Origin: an uncultured Clostridia bacterium
Lineage (GTDB): Bacteria; Bacillota; Clostridia; Oscillospirales; Ruminococcaceae
Assembly (NCBI GenBank): GCA_946498095.1
Contig: CAMMMX010000003.1
Coordinates: 62,001-126,000 of the forward strand
DNA length: 64,000 bases
Direction: 5' to 3'
Shown: positions 44,228 through 53,966 of the stretch, piece by piece
Layout of the letters: the number at the start of each line of letters is the position of its first letter
Position numbering within the stretch: position 1 is the stretch's first letter
The notes under the pieces: generated by a model
The model's input: only the letters and a program-made list of their open reading frames with translations
Databases searched by the model: none
What the model was told of the DNA's origin: nothing
Made by a program: the position numbers and the translations under genes

Positions 44228-45574
44228 ATGGCGTTTCTGGAAAATTTCAACGACGCATTGGGGGCGGTTATTTGGGGACCGCTGATGATGTTGCTGATGG
44301 TGGGAACGGGTATTTATCTTACCGTCCGGTGCGGTTTTTTTCAGTTGACCAAGATTCCCGTTATCTGGAAATCGACTGTGGGAAGCCTATTCCAGAAAAA
44401 AGGAGAAAAGCACGAGCAACGTATGACGCCTTTTCAAGCAGTGTCGACAGCTTTGGCTGGTACAATGGGGATTGGCAATATTTCGGGTGTGGCAGCGGCC
44501 ATCGTTATCGGAGGACCGGGCTCGATTTTCTGGATGTGGGTCAGTGCTTTTTTCGGCATGGCGACCAAATATGCGGAGGTAGTGCTTGCAATCCGTTTCC
44601 GTCAGTGTGATAAAAGCGGTGGGTATCATGGTGGCGCGATGTATTATATCGAAAGGGGAGTGGGCAGTAGATGGCTGGCGGTGTTGTTTGCAGTTCTGTG
44701 TACGGTTGCTTCCTTTGGGATTGGGAACATGGTTCAAGCGAATGCCGTCGCCCAAGCGGCGCATAACAGCTATGGCGTTAGCACAATCATAGCAGGTCTG
44801 CTGCTTGCTTTCATCTGCGGATTAGTCATTATCGGCGGTGTGAAGCGGATCGGCCGGATTGCGGAGATCGTCGTTCCTTTTATGACGGTGCTCTATTTTG
44901 CTGGAGCGGTTGTGGTGCTCATTGTTAACCGGGAACGCTTTTTTGACGCTTTCGGGTTGATTTTTCGATATGCGTTCAGCTTCTCTTCCGTGGGCGGCGG
45001 TATCAGCGGGTATGTGATCCTGTTGGCCATGCGATACGGGCTATCCCGAGGGGTCTTTTCCAACGAGGCAGGGCTTGGTTCCGCGCCAATCGCGCATGCT
45101 TGTGCAGACTGCCGATCAGGGGTAGAGCAAGGTTTCTGGAGCGTATTCGAGGTGTTTTTGGACACCATCCTTATGTGTACCATCACAGCCCTGGTCATTC
45201 TTACTTCCGACTGCTGGTGCGGCGGCCTGACGGGAACAGAACTGACATCCGCTGCGTTCGGGGAGGTATTGGGCAGCTGGGGGAGTGGTTTTATTACGCT
45301 GGCTGTCATCCTGTTTGGTTTCTGTTCCATCATTGGATGGTGCTGTTACGGGGAAAAATGTGTGGAATATCTGTCGAAGAAACGGCGCAGCGTGAAACTA
45401 TACCGGATCGTGTTTGTGGTGATGATCGTTGTTGGCGCCTGTATCCGGATGGAACTTGTGTGGAATCTCAGCGATACCTTCAATGGGCTGATGGCAATTC
45501 CCAACTTGCTGGCAGTGCTTCTGCTCAGCCGGTACGTAGTTGGGGAAACCCATACCTATTTTCATAGAAACTGA
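44228..45574 (+). CDS. alanine/sodium symporter (AGCS family)
   Basis: Sodium-coupled amino acid transporter of 448 residues. The AGCS signature GTMGIGNISGVAAAIVIGGPG is complete, followed by FFGMATKYAEVVLAIRFR, and the later YGLSRGVFSNEAGLGSAPIAHA motif is also present; about ten hydrophobic segments follow the family pattern. AGGGGG lies 6 nt before the ATG at 44228. No promoter is visible between the terminator-like hairpin upstream and this gene, so expression may depend on antitermination or on a promoter inside the preceding gene. Confidence 0.94.
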   Translation: MAFLENFNDALGAVIWGPLMMLLMVGTGIYLTVRCGFFQLTKIPVIWKSTVGSLFQKKGEKHEQRMTPFQAVSTALAGTMGIGNISGVAAAIVIGGPGSIFWMWVSAFFGMATKYAEVVLAIRFRQCDKSGGYHGGAMYYIERGVGSRWLAVLFAVLCTVASFGIGNMVQANAVAQAAHNSYGVSTIIAGLLLAFICGLVIIGGVKRIGRIAEIVVPFMTVLYFAGAVVVLIVNRERFFDAFGLIFRYAFSFSSVGGGISGYVILLAMRYGLSRGVFSNEAGLGSAPIAHACADCRSGVEQGFWSVFEVFLDTILMCTITALVILTSDCWCGGLTGTELTSAAFGEVLGSWGSGFITLAVILFGFCSIIGWCCYGEKCVEYLSKKRRSVKLYRIVFVVMIVVGACIRMELVWNLSDTFNGLMAIPNLLAVLLLSRYVVGETHTYFHRN

Positions 45575-45712
45575 CCGGGCGGGATTTGCGAAAAAACCTT
45601 GGAAGCGGGGCATACAAGCTTTACCAGTTGAATATAGATAGGGTAGGAATCGGGAACCAGAATCCAATAGGTGACTGAAAACAAATTTCATAGAGCGAGA
45701 GGAGAAAATGCT

Positions 45713-47254
45713 ATGGAGCTTCATATGAACAGGGAATCGGTTTGTGTCAATGAGCTGGCGTATGACGGTGTGGCGGAACAAGCTGTCGAGCTCGATTACC
45801 TGTTGCCGGACTATTGCGCCGATATCTTCAAGGTTCTGAAATGCCAGCTGACGCCGAAGGTTGTTTCCTATCATGTGTCGGGGGATAAGCTTACGGTGGA
45901 TACAGTGGTGCTGATTAAGGTGCTTTACCTCAGTGAAGACATGAAGGCCATGAAATGTATCGATCAGAAGTTGACTTATTCCAAGACAGTGGAACTGAAT
46001 GCCTCTTGTGAAAACCCCGTTGTACATATCCGTCCTAAAACGGACTATGTCAATTGCCGGGTAGTCAATTCTCGCCGGATCGATATACGCGGGGCAATCA
46101 GCTGCCAGATCAAGGTTTATGCACAGATAAGAAAGGACGTTCTTTGCGATGTGGAAGGGATGGGGGTCCAGCAGCGCAGGCGTCAAATTCCTTATACGAG
46201 CGGGCGGAAGCTGGCGAATAAACAATTTACCGTGCGCGAGGAACTGGAGACCGGTTTCGCACATGCCAGTGTCGGGACGATTTTGAAGGCGACTTGTGAC
46301 GCTGTCGTTACCGACTGTAAGGTCATCAGCGGAAAGATCATTGCAAAAGGGGAAGCTCGGCTTTGCGTTCTGTTTGTCAACGCCGATGATGCATGCAAAA
46401 CGGAAAAGTTGGAATATACCATACCCATCAGCCAGATTGTGGATGTCGAAGGTGTGGATGAAAGCTTTCAGTGTTATGTTACCTGCTATGTGATTACCTG
46501 CGATGTAACTGCGCACCAGAATGCACCAGACGATCCACAAATGTTGGCTTGTGAAATCGTCCTGTCCATCCAGTGCTCGGCCAATGGGAAGAGGGAGTTT
46601 GCTGGCGTACTCGATGAATACTCAACAGCCTACGAAACGGATCACAGTAGTGCAGATGTTAGAACGGAAGAATTGGAAAACATTCTGAACGAAACCGTAT
46701 CACAAAAGTGTGCCATTGATACCGGCGACAGCGCGATTGAGGGCGTGATTGATGTCTGGGCAACGGTGGGGGGGATTCACACAGCTTGCGAAAATGGAAC
46801 GCTTGTCATAACAGCGTCTCCGGTCGTCAGTCTGCTTGCCATCGATACCGATAGAAACATCGTATACTTTGAAAAAAACTGCGAGCTGGAAGCGAAGATT
46901 CCTCTCTTGGATCAGGACGCCTGTTACAGCGCAGATCCGGACTTGGACATCCAATCCGTCAGCTATACATTGACCGGAGCCAATACGGTGGAAGTCAAAA
47001 TAGATTTTAAGATAGGCGGATGCGTCTACAAGTCAACGGTATGGAAGTTATTGGAGGATATGCGGGTCCATGAAGACGCACCAAAGACGCGCGAGAAAAA
47101 CTATGCGATGACGCTTTATTATGCGGATACCGGTGAAAACGTCTGGGATATCGCCAAGCACTATAACACCCCCGTTCTGGCGGTGATGGAAGCAAACGAC
47201 CTCGAGGACGAGACGATTTCCAGGCGGGGCGTTCTGTTAATCCCCATGGCATAA
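45713..47254 (+). CDS. sipL: SpoIVA-interacting protein SipL-like (DUF3794 + LysM)
   Basis: Mother-cell spore assembly protein of 513 residues. Two or three copies of the DUF3794/SPOCS domain fill residues 10-450 (ELDYLLPDYCADIFKVLKCQLTPKVVSYHVSGDKL is the first), and a LysM domain closes the protein (YYADTGENVWDIAKHYNTPVLAVMEANDLED). In Clostridioides difficile SipL binds SpoIVA and anchors the coat. Here the gene lies 17 nt before spoIVA, so the two partners share an operon. GAGAGGAG precedes the ATG at 45713. Promoter: a CATACAAG at 45611-45618 is a possible sigma-E -10 but no matching -35 was found. Confidence 0.9.
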   Translation: MELHMNRESVCVNELAYDGVAEQAVELDYLLPDYCADIFKVLKCQLTPKVVSYHVSGDKLTVDTVVLIKVLYLSEDMKAMKCIDQKLTYSKTVELNASCENPVVHIRPKTDYVNCRVVNSRRIDIRGAISCQIKVYAQIRKDVLCDVEGMGVQQRRRQIPYTSGRKLANKQFTVREELETGFAHASVGTILKATCDAVVTDCKVISGKIIAKGEARLCVLFVNADDACKTEKLEYTIPISQIVDVEGVDESFQCYVTCYVITCDVTAHQNAPDDPQMLACEIVLSIQCSANGKREFAGVLDEYSTAYETDHSSADVRTEELENILNETVSQKCAIDTGDSAIEGVIDVWATVGGIHTACENGTLVITASPVVSLLAIDTDRNIVYFEKNCELEAKIPLLDQDACYSADPDLDIQSVSYTLTGANTVEVKIDFKIGGCVYKSTVWKLLEDMRVHEDAPKTREKNYAMTLYYADTGENVWDIAKHYNTPVLAVMEANDLEDETISRRGVLLIPMA

Positions 47255-47271
47255 GGAAGGAGAGCTGTAAC

Positions 47272-48744
47272 ATGGAGAACAACATCTATCAAGATATTGC
47301 CAAACGGACCGACGGGGATATTTACATCGGTGTTGTCGGACCGGTCCGTACAGGAAAATCCACACTCATTAAAAAGTTTATGGAGACGCTGGTCATTCCG
47401 AATATCCAAAGCGACTTTCGAAGGGAGCGCGCCACCGACGAGCTTCCGCAGTCAGCGGCTGGTAAGACGATTATGACCACCGAACCCAAATTCATTCCGG
47501 AGGAAGCGGTGGAGGTCTCTCTTGGCAATGCAAAATTCAATGTGCGTATGATTGACTGCGTTGGTTATATCGTACCGAGTGCGATCGGATACATCGAAAA
47601 TGAAATGCCCCGTATGGTGATGACGCCGTGGTTTGACAGTGAAGTACCTTTCAATATGGCGGCGGAAGTCGGGACACAAAAAGTTATCAACGATCATTCC
47701 ACGATAGGCCTAGTTGTGACGACCGATGGAAGCATCAGCGATATCCCGCGTGAGGAATATGAGGAGTGTGAAGAGCGGGTTGTCCGGGAGCTGAAGGAGA
47801 TCAATAAACCCTTTATTGTGTTGCTCAATTGTGTGAATCCCACATCGGAGCAAAGCCGGGCACTGCGTACCCAAATGGAGGAACGATACGGTGTTCCGGT
47901 ACTGGCGGTGAACTGTCTGGAATTGGACGAGGATGATATTCGGGAAATCATCTCCCAGATTTTATTTTCTTTCCCCGTAAAGGAAATTTGTGTAGATATC
48001 CCTAGATGGATCACAGTCCTACCTAAGGAACACTGGCTGAAAAACCAAGTGTTTACCGCGATCCGGGAAGCAGCAGAGGGGATTGAACATATCAGTGAAG
48101 TGGAACAAATCAGCGGCAAGCTGCAAAATTGCGAGAACGTCACCCACTGCCGTGTCGATAATATCGATCTTGGCAGCGGTAGCGCAGTCGTCTCGGTCCT
48201 GATCAATAACGATCTTTTTTATCAAATTCTGGGGGAAGAGACTGGGCTGGAAATTCATGACGAAGGCGATTTGATGCCTTGTATGCTGGAACTGGCACAA
48301 ATGAAACGGGAATTTGAAAAGGTACGCGGGGCCTTACAGGAGGTCAACGCGACAGGGTACGGCATCGTCATGCCCTCCATGGAGGAACTTTCGCTGGAGG
48401 AGCCGGAGATCGTCAAGCAGGGAGGCAAGTATGGGGTACGCCTTAAGGCGAGCGCGCCATCTATCCACATGATGAAGGCGGATATTACAACAGAGGTTTC
48501 TCCGATTGTTGGCAGCGAAAAACAGTCGGAAGAGCTGGTCATGTACTTGCTCAAAGAGTTCGAAGAAAGTCCGCAAAAGATCTGGGAGTCGAATATTTTT
48601 GGTACTTCGCTTCATGATTTGGTCAACGAGGGCCTGCGTAACAAGCTGTACCGGATGCCTAGCGACGCCCGCCTCAAACTGCAGGAGACAATCGAACGGA
48701 TCATTAACGAAGGCTGCGGAGGACTTATCTGCATCATCCTTTAA
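47272..48744 (+). CDS. spoIVA: stage IV sporulation protein A
   Basis: Cytoskeletal ATPase of 490 residues that polymerises on the forespore outer membrane and forms the base of the coat. The TRAFAC-type Walker A GPVRTGKST lies at residues 23-31, with a DCVGY-type motif (MIDCVGYIVPSA) and the basal polymer region through to the C-terminus, which ends in the short hydrophobic GGLICIIL needed for envelope targeting in Bacillus. It follows sipL by 17 nt with GAAGGAG upstream. Length matches the family. Confidence 0.97.
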   Translation: MENNIYQDIAKRTDGDIYIGVVGPVRTGKSTLIKKFMETLVIPNIQSDFRRERATDELPQSAAGKTIMTTEPKFIPEEAVEVSLGNAKFNVRMIDCVGYIVPSAIGYIENEMPRMVMTPWFDSEVPFNMAAEVGTQKVINDHSTIGLVVTTDGSISDIPREEYEECEERVVRELKEINKPFIVLLNCVNPTSEQSRALRTQMEERYGVPVLAVNCLELDEDDIREIISQILFSFPVKEICVDIPRWITVLPKEHWLKNQVFTAIREAAEGIEHISEVEQISGKLQNCENVTHCRVDNIDLGSGSAVVSVLINNDLFYQILGEETGLEIHDEGDLMPCMLELAQMKREFEKVRGALQEVNATGYGIVMPSMEELSLEEPEIVKQGGKYGVRLKASAPSIHMMKADITTEVSPIVGSEKQSEELVMYLLKEFEESPQKIWESNIFGTSLHDLVNEGLRNKLYRMPSDARLKLQETIERIINEGCGGLICIIL

Positions 48745-48788
48745 TACGGCTAGCCGATTCCTTTTCCCAAAACGGTTCCATAGCGGCG

Positions 48789-48814
48789 CCCCCGGACAGC
48801 TTATCGTCCGGGGG
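48789..48814 (+). terminator. hairpin after spoIVA
   Basis: A 9-bp stem CCCCCGGAC/GTCCGGGGG with an 8-nt loop, 45 nt after the spoIVA stop; the tail is AUUU, so it is a modest terminator. Confidence 0.65.
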
Positions 48815-48991
48815 ATTTCTCTGCTTGGATGATAACAGCGCCGCTATACAAGACCGGCGGGATATGCTACAATAAAAGAGCCTATCCGATTACAGACAGG
48901 CTTCGTGAATGAAAAGGACTACCCCTACTGCAAAAAATTATACGTTAGGAAAGCGATCGGGAATCAATTGCCGGGAGGAATTGGAAAAAAG

Positions 48992-49537
48992 ATGTCGGGA
49001 AATCATGAAAGATTTTTTCCGCAGATCGGAATGCGAAATGTCAAGACTGCGGTGTCGGTGCTGATCTGTCTGTTTCTGTCTGCACTGCTGCGGCGTCACA
49101 GCGCATTTTACGCTTGCATCGCTGCGGTCATGTGTATCCAGCCCTCCTATGACAAGACCCTTCGTTATGGTTTGAACCGGTTTATCGGGACGGTGATTGG
49201 AGGAACGGTTGGATATTTTGTGCTGGAGCTGTCGCTCCTGCTGCCGTCGACCTGGTGGTGTTTCAAATTTTTTCTATATGCAGTTTGTATCATTTTGCTG
49301 ATTTACATCTGCGGCTTAATCCGCCGTGCAGGTTCCTCCGCCATTTGCTGTATCGTTTTTCTCAGCATCGTGACCAACGTCGACAGGGGGATACAAGATA
49401 CGCTGCTATATGTGGTTAACCGCGTTATCGATACGACGATAGGGATCGCGGTGGCGATGGCGGTCGATCGTTTGCTGTTTGTCCCGGATTGGTTGCGGTT
49501 GCGTTTGCAGCGGTTTCTTCCCCAAAGGAAAGAGTGA
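48992..49537 (+). CDS. FUSC/aromatic acid exporter family membrane protein
   Basis: Membrane protein of about 181 residues with the ArAE_1/FUSC N-terminal pattern: IGMRNVKTAVSVLICLFLSALL, the FYACIAAVMCIQPSYDKTLRYGLNRFIGTVIGGTVGYFVLEL stretch (NRFIGTxIG being diagnostic) and RVIDTTIGIAVAMAVDRLLF. It lacks the large C-terminal cytoplasmic domain, which is normal for the short DUF939-type branch. The start is uncertain: ATG at 48992 has GGAGG 13 nt upstream; a GTG at 48905 is possible. Transport of aromatic or other organic acids is a family inference. Confidence 0.85.
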   Translation: MSGNHERFFPQIGMRNVKTAVSVLICLFLSALLRRHSAFYACIAAVMCIQPSYDKTLRYGLNRFIGTVIGGTVGYFVLELSLLLPSTWWCFKFFLYAVCIILLIYICGLIRRAGSSAICCIVFLSIVTNVDRGIQDTLLYVVNRVIDTTIGIAVAMAVDRLLFVPDWLRLRLQRFLPQRKE

Positions 49538-49575
49538 GCGCAAAAAAGAAGAGGTATTTGTTTGCAAAAAACCGC

Positions 49576-49604
49576 TTGTATTTCTTAGCGTTATGCGGTA
49601 CAAT
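49576..49604 (+). promoter_or_regulatory. sigma-A promoter of the fucose isomerase-GH3 operon
   Basis: TTGTAT and TACAAT with a 17-nt spacer. The transcript start falls about 49611, placing the palindrome at 49644-49659 in the leader. Confidence 0.7.
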
Positions 49605-49643
49605 GTTTTCATAATGGATGCGTGAAACGATGCGTTCGCCATC

Positions 49644-49659
49644 CTGGAGTATACTCCAG
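49644..49659. promoter_or_regulatory. 16-bp perfect palindrome, candidate operator
   Basis: CTGGAGTATACTCCAG is a perfect 16-bp palindrome with no loop, about 33 nt downstream of the predicted transcript start and 27 nt before the fucose isomerase start. The form is that of a dimeric repressor site (roadblock position). No regulator gene is adjacent. Confidence 0.65.
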
Positions 49660-49685
49660 ATTTAACAGAAAGGCAGGGAAACTTG

Positions 49686-51458
49686 ATGAGTTACCCGAAA
49701 ATAGGTATCCGGCCTGTCATCGACGGTCGGATGGGCGGTCTCCGTGTACGAGAAGGCTTGGAAGAACAGACGATGAATATGGCGACTGCTGCTGCTGAGC
49801 TTATCAGCAAAAATCTGAAATACACAGACGGCACGCCGGTACAGTGTGTGATCGCGGATACGACCATCGGCGGCGGCGCCGAAGCGGGCCGCTGTGCGGA
49901 TAAGTTCGCGCACGAGGATGTTTGTGCGACCTTGACGGTCACGCCGTGTTGGTGCTACGGCAGCGAAGTTATGGATATTGATCCGTTGACCATCAAAGCA
50001 GTGTGGGGCTTTAATGGCACCGAACGGCCTGGAGCGGTCTTTTTGGCGGCTGTCATGGCTGCGCATGCGCATAAGGGGCTGCCGGCATTTGCGATTTATG
50101 GTCATGATGTGCAGGATGCCAGCGACAGAAGTGTCCCGGATGATGTGAAGGAGAAGATCTTGCGTTTTGCGCGCTGTGCTGTTGCGGTTGGTCAGATGCG
50201 TCGGAAAGCTTATGTAGGGCTGGGTTCCGTTTCAATGGGCATCATGGGATCCTATGTGGAGCAGCAGATGCTGCAGGATTATTTCGGTATTCGTGCGGAA
50301 TGGGTCGATATGGCCGAGGTGCTGCGTCGTATCCAGCTGGGGATCTATGATCACGACGAGTACGAGAAGGCACTGAAGTGGGCGAAGGAGAAGTGTCCGG
50401 AAGGGTTTGATAAAAACCCCGAGCATATGCGTCATTCCCGCGAGCAGAAGGATAAGGAATGGGAGTTCAACATCAAGCAGACGTTGGTTTGCCGGGATAT
50501 CCTGATGGGCAACCCCAAGCTGAAAGAGATGGGATTCCCCGAGGAGTCTAACGGCCGTAACGCCATTCTTGGCGGCTTCCAGGGACAGCGTATGTGGTCC
50601 GACTGGCAGCCGAATGCGGACTTTACAGAAGCGATTCTCAACTCGACCTTTGATTGGAACGGCAAACGCGAGCCGATTTCCTTTGCAACCGAAAATGATT
50701 CCTTCAATGGACTGTCCATGCTGTTTGGTAAGCTGCTGACCGGTACCGCAAGCGTCTTCGCCGATGTACGTACGTACTGGAGCCCCGATTCTGTCGAGCG
50801 TGTGACTGGTAAGCGTCCTGAGGGACGGGCGAAGGACGGCTTCATTCATCTGATTAATTCCGGATCCGCTGCATTGGACGCCACTGGTATGTCCAAAGAT
50901 GAAAACGGAAACGGCGTCATGAAACCTTGGTGGGATATGACGCAGCAGGATATTGACGCCTGCCTGAGCGTGACCGACTGGTGCCCGGCGGATCTCGGCT
51001 ATTTCCGAGGCGGCGGATTCTCGTCCCATTTCAAGACACGCGCGGAAATGCCAGTGACGATGATTCGTCTCAACTACATAAATGGACTGGGACCGGTTTT
51101 GCAGCTCGCCGAAGGATATACCGTCACGCTGCCGGATGATATGCATGAGAAGCTGGATATGCGTACCGATCCGACTTGGCCTACCACCTGGTTTGCTCCT
51201 CGTCTGAACGGTAAGGACTGCTTTACTGATGTTTATAGTGTCATGGCGAACTGGGGAGCCAATCATGGTTCCTTGACCTACGGCCATATCGGTAAAGACC
51301 TGCTTACGTTGGCGAGCATGCTGCGCATTCCTGTGTCGCTGCACAATATAGATGAGAAGGATATCTTCCGTCCTCATGTCTTTGGCGCTTTCGGTACCAA
51401 GGATAAGGAGAGCGCAGATTTTGCCGCCTGCAAAAATTACGGGCCGCTTTACAAGTAA
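49686..51458 (+). CDS. fucI: L-fucose/D-arabinose isomerase family protein
   Basis: Mn-dependent ketol isomerase of 590 residues, converting L-fucose to L-fuculose or D-arabinose to D-ribulose. The sequence is family-like throughout: [46 protein letters not shown], the metal ligands in [14 protein letters not shown] (Glu) and the following [14 protein letters not shown] (Asp), and a late His in [13 protein letters not shown] lies before the ATG at 49686; a TTG one codon earlier is less likely. No kinase or aldolase of the fucose pathway is in the window; the partner gene is a GH3 glycosidase. Confidence 0.93.
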   Translation: MSYPKIGIRPVIDGRMGGLRVREGLEEQTMNMATAAAELISKNLKYTDGTPVQCVIADTTIGGGAEAGRCADKFAHEDVCATLTVTPCWCYGSEVMDIDPLTIKAVWGFNGTERPGAVFLAAVMAAHAHKGLPAFAIYGHDVQDASDRSVPDDVKEKILRFARCAVAVGQMRRKAYVGLGSVSMGIMGSYVEQQMLQDYFGIRAEWVDMAEVLRRIQLGIYDHDEYEKALKWAKEKCPEGFDKNPEHMRHSREQKDKEWEFNIKQTLVCRDILMGNPKLKEMGFPEESNGRNAILGGFQGQRMWSDWQPNADFTEAILNSTFDWNGKREPISFATENDSFNGLSMLFGKLLTGTASVFADVRTYWSPDSVERVTGKRPEGRAKDGFIHLINSGSAALDATGMSKDENGNGVMKPWWDMTQQDIDACLSVTDWCPADLGYFRGGGFSSHFKTRAEMPVTMIRLNYINGLGPVLQLAEGYTVTLPDDMHEKLDMRTDPTWPTTWFAPRLNGKDCFTDVYSVMANWGANHGSLTYGHIGKDLLTLASMLRIPVSLHNIDEKDIFRPHVFGAFGTKDKESADFAACKNYGPLYK

Positions 51459-51552
51459 CTTGGAAACTGTAAAGGGTGGCGATGGGTGAAACCGTCTCCG
51501 CCCTTTATGGGTTTTGCCCGTCCACTGGGATGGGAAGATAAAGGAGGAAACT

Positions 51553-53688
51553 ATGGAGTACGTTAAATACCTGGATGAGTCGCTCCCGGACAAGGAGCGC
51601 GCTGCCGATCTCGTATCGCGGATGACGCTGGAGGAAAAAGCGTCACAGCTGAAATATGACGCGTCTGCTGTGGAACGGCTTGGTATCCCAAGTTATAACT
51701 GGTGGAACGAGGCGCTGCACGGCGTTGCGCGTGCCGGAACTGCGACGATGTTCCCACAGGCCATCGCGCTGGCAGCGATGTTTGATGATGTTCTGCTGGA
51801 AAAGATCGCTGACGTGATTTCCACCGAAGGACGAGCGAAATACAATCAATACACGAAAAAAGGAGATCGCGCCATTTATAAGGGTTTGACATACTGGTCC
51901 CCGAATGTAAATATTTTCAGGGATCCCCGTTGGGGGAGAGGACATGAGACCTACGGCGAAGATCCGTTCCTGTCGTCGCGTTTGGGCGTCGCATTTGTCA
52001 AAGGGATTCAGGGAAAGGGAAAGAGGCTGAAAGCAGCAGCTTGTGCGAAACATTTTGCTGTTCATAGCGGGCCCGAGCACAATCGGCACTCTTTCAACGC
52101 AGTCGTCAGCAAGAAGGACATGTATGAAACTTATCTTCCCGCTTTTGAAGCCTGCGTCAAGGAAGCGAAAGTGGAGAGTGTTATGGGTGCTTATAACCGT
52201 ACGAACGGCGAGCCCTGTTGCGGCAGCAAGACGTTGCTGAAGGATATCTTACGCGGGAAATGGAAATTTGACGGCCATGTTGTGTCCGACTGTGGCGCAT
52301 TGGGAGATTTCCATTATCATCACCTGGTTACCAAAAGTTTTGAAGAATCTGCGGCGCTTGCGTTGACGAACGGCTGTGATCTCAACTGCGGAGGAACCTA
52401 CCTTTATGTCCTCAGTGCTCTGGAAAAAGGCCTGATTACGGAAGAGGATATCGACCGTTCCGTTACCCGGCTGATGACAACTCGGATCCGTTTGGGCATG
52501 TTTGACAAGCAGTGCGAATATGATAGTATTCCCTATGCGGCGAACGATTGCCAGGCACATAAGGACATGGCGTTGGAAGCGTCAAAAAAAGCGATGGTAC
52601 TTCTGAAGAACAATGGACTGCTGCCGTTGGACAAGGAAAAGTTATCCACCATTGCAGTCATCGGCCCTAATGCGAACAGCAGAAGTGTGCTGAAAGGAAA
52701 TTATGAAGGCGTTCCGTCCCGTTACGTGACGTTGCTGGAGGGGATCCAGAACTATGTGGGCGGGGACGTGCGTGTCGAATATGCGATGGGCAGCCCTCTG
52801 TATTTGAATCCTGTCGAGGGGCAGGAGCCTTATAACGAGTATCTATCTGAAGCGATTATTTGTGCGGAGGAAGCTGACGTCGCGATTCTCTGCCTAGGCC
52901 TCGATCCTTCAATGGAAGGGGAAGAGGGTGATGCGCATAATCCATACGGTTCCGGAGATAAGGCAACGCTCGATCTGCCGCCTTGCCAGGAAGAGTTGTT
53001 GCGAAAGGTCGTAGAAACTGGCACGCCGACGGTACTGATTTTGGCGAATGGCAGCGCATTAAGCGTTAATTATGCCGATGAACATTGCGATGCTATCCTG
53101 GAGGCATGGTATTCCGGGCAGCAGGGTGGTGACGCAGCGGCATCTATCCTGTTTGGCGAATGTTCACCGTCAGGCAAGCTGCCGGTCACTTTCTACAGAA
53201 GCACCGAAGAACTGCCTGATTTTGAGGACTATGCGATGAAGAACCGCACCTACCGTTACATGGAGAAGGAGGCGCTGTATCCGTTCGGTTACGGCCTGAC
53301 TTACGGAAAGGCAGCGGTGACGGATCTGCAAGCGCCGGAACAGGTGCGGGAAGGCGAATCGTTGACGGTGCAGGTTACAATTGAAAACCAGTCCGATGTG
53401 GAAATGGAAGAGGTTGTCCAGTTATACATCAAGCATAACGGCACGCCGTATGCGGTACGCAACCACAGCTTGTGCGGATTCCAGCGTGTGTCCTTACCGG
53501 CGCATTCGTCCAAGACAGTCACACTGACGATCCGTCCGGAAAGTTTTCCCGTTGTCAATGAGGATGGCGACCGCGTTTTTGACGCAAAAAGTGCAACGTT
53601 GTTTGCGGGTATAGGGCAGCCGGACGCACGTACCGAACAGTTGACCGGCACCAAAGCGGTGAAAGCGGAGATACTTTACATTAAATAA
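51553..53688 (+). CDS. glycoside hydrolase family 3 beta-glycosidase
   Basis: Cytoplasmic exo-glycosidase of 711 residues without a signal peptide. The GH3 N-terminal barrel carries NEALHGVARAGTATMFPQAIALAA, WSPNVNIFRDPRWGRGHETYGEDP, KHFAVHSGPEHNRH and the nucleophile Asp in VVSDCGALGDF; the C-terminal alpha/beta domain and a fibronectin-type III-like domain (VQVTIENQSDVEMEEVVQLYI) follow. The pattern fits the plant-type beta-xylosidase / arabinofuranosidase branch. AAAGGAGG lies 5 nt before the ATG at 51553. It is the second gene behind fucI and ends in a strong terminator. Confidence 0.94.
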   Translation: MEYVKYLDESLPDKERAADLVSRMTLEEKASQLKYDASAVERLGIPSYNWWNEALHGVARAGTATMFPQAIALAAMFDDVLLEKIADVISTEGRAKYNQYTKKGDRAIYKGLTYWSPNVNIFRDPRWGRGHETYGEDPFLSSRLGVAFVKGIQGKGKRLKAAACAKHFAVHSGPEHNRHSFNAVVSKKDMYETYLPAFEACVKEAKVESVMGAYNRTNGEPCCGSKTLLKDILRGKWKFDGHVVSDCGALGDFHYHHLVTKSFEESAALALTNGCDLNCGGTYLYVLSALEKGLITEEDIDRSVTRLMTTRIRLGMFDKQCEYDSIPYAANDCQAHKDMALEASKKAMVLLKNNGLLPLDKEKLSTIAVIGPNANSRSVLKGNYEGVPSRYVTLLEGIQNYVGGDVRVEYAMGSPLYLNPVEGQEPYNEYLSEAIICAEEADVAILCLGLDPSMEGEEGDAHNPYGSGDKATLDLPPCQEELLRKVVETGTPTVLILANGSALSVNYADEHCDAILEAWYSGQQGGDAAASILFGECSPSGKLPVTFYRSTEELPDFEDYAMKNRTYRYMEKEALYPFGYGLTYGKAAVTDLQAPEQVREGESLTVQVTIENQSDVEMEEVVQLYIKHNGTPYAVRNHSLCGFQRVSLPAHSSKTVTLTIRPESFPVVNEDGDRVFDAKSATLFAGIGQPDARTEQLTGTKAVKAEILYIK

Positions 53689-53706
53689 TTCAATAGAAAT
53701 CACTAT

Positions 53707-53737
53707 AAGGGGACGCCGCAGGACGTCCCCTTTTTTT
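53707..53737 (+). terminator. strong terminator after the GH3 gene
   Basis: A 9-bp stem AAGGGGACG/CGTCCCCTT with an 8-nt loop and seven T residues. The remaining 53738-53966 up to the convergent gene shows no recognisable gene; an open frame there lacks a start and ribosome site. Confidence 0.88.
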
Positions 53738-53966
53738 CATAAGTATGAGACACGGGATGGTTAGAGCGATATGGGAGTGAAATCAACATCTTTGGAAACA
53801 TTCTTTGAAAAGAAGCGTCCATCATCTATCAGGCGGTAATAGTTCGTAAGGAATATTTCGCGCCATCGGGGGACGACACCTGTGCTTTTTTACAACAGAT
53901 AACAGGCAAAAAGGACGGTTATGTAGGGAAGAAAGCAGGAAATTCTCTGGCAGGCACATGGAAACA

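Noticed and set aside
45611..45618. Possible sigma-E -10 (CATACAAG) upstream of sipL
   Set aside because: The expected -35 position reads GAAAAAA, only a 4/7 match to KMATATT, so I do not annotate a promoter even though sigma-E control of sipL is expected.
50232..51593. Long minus-strand open frame opposite fucose isomerase
   Set aside because: Antisense shadow of a conserved enzyme; no ribosome site and no recognisable domain.
53760..53966. Open plus-strand frame without start after the GH3 terminator
   Set aside because: No start codon with ribosome site and no recognisable motif; likely chance.
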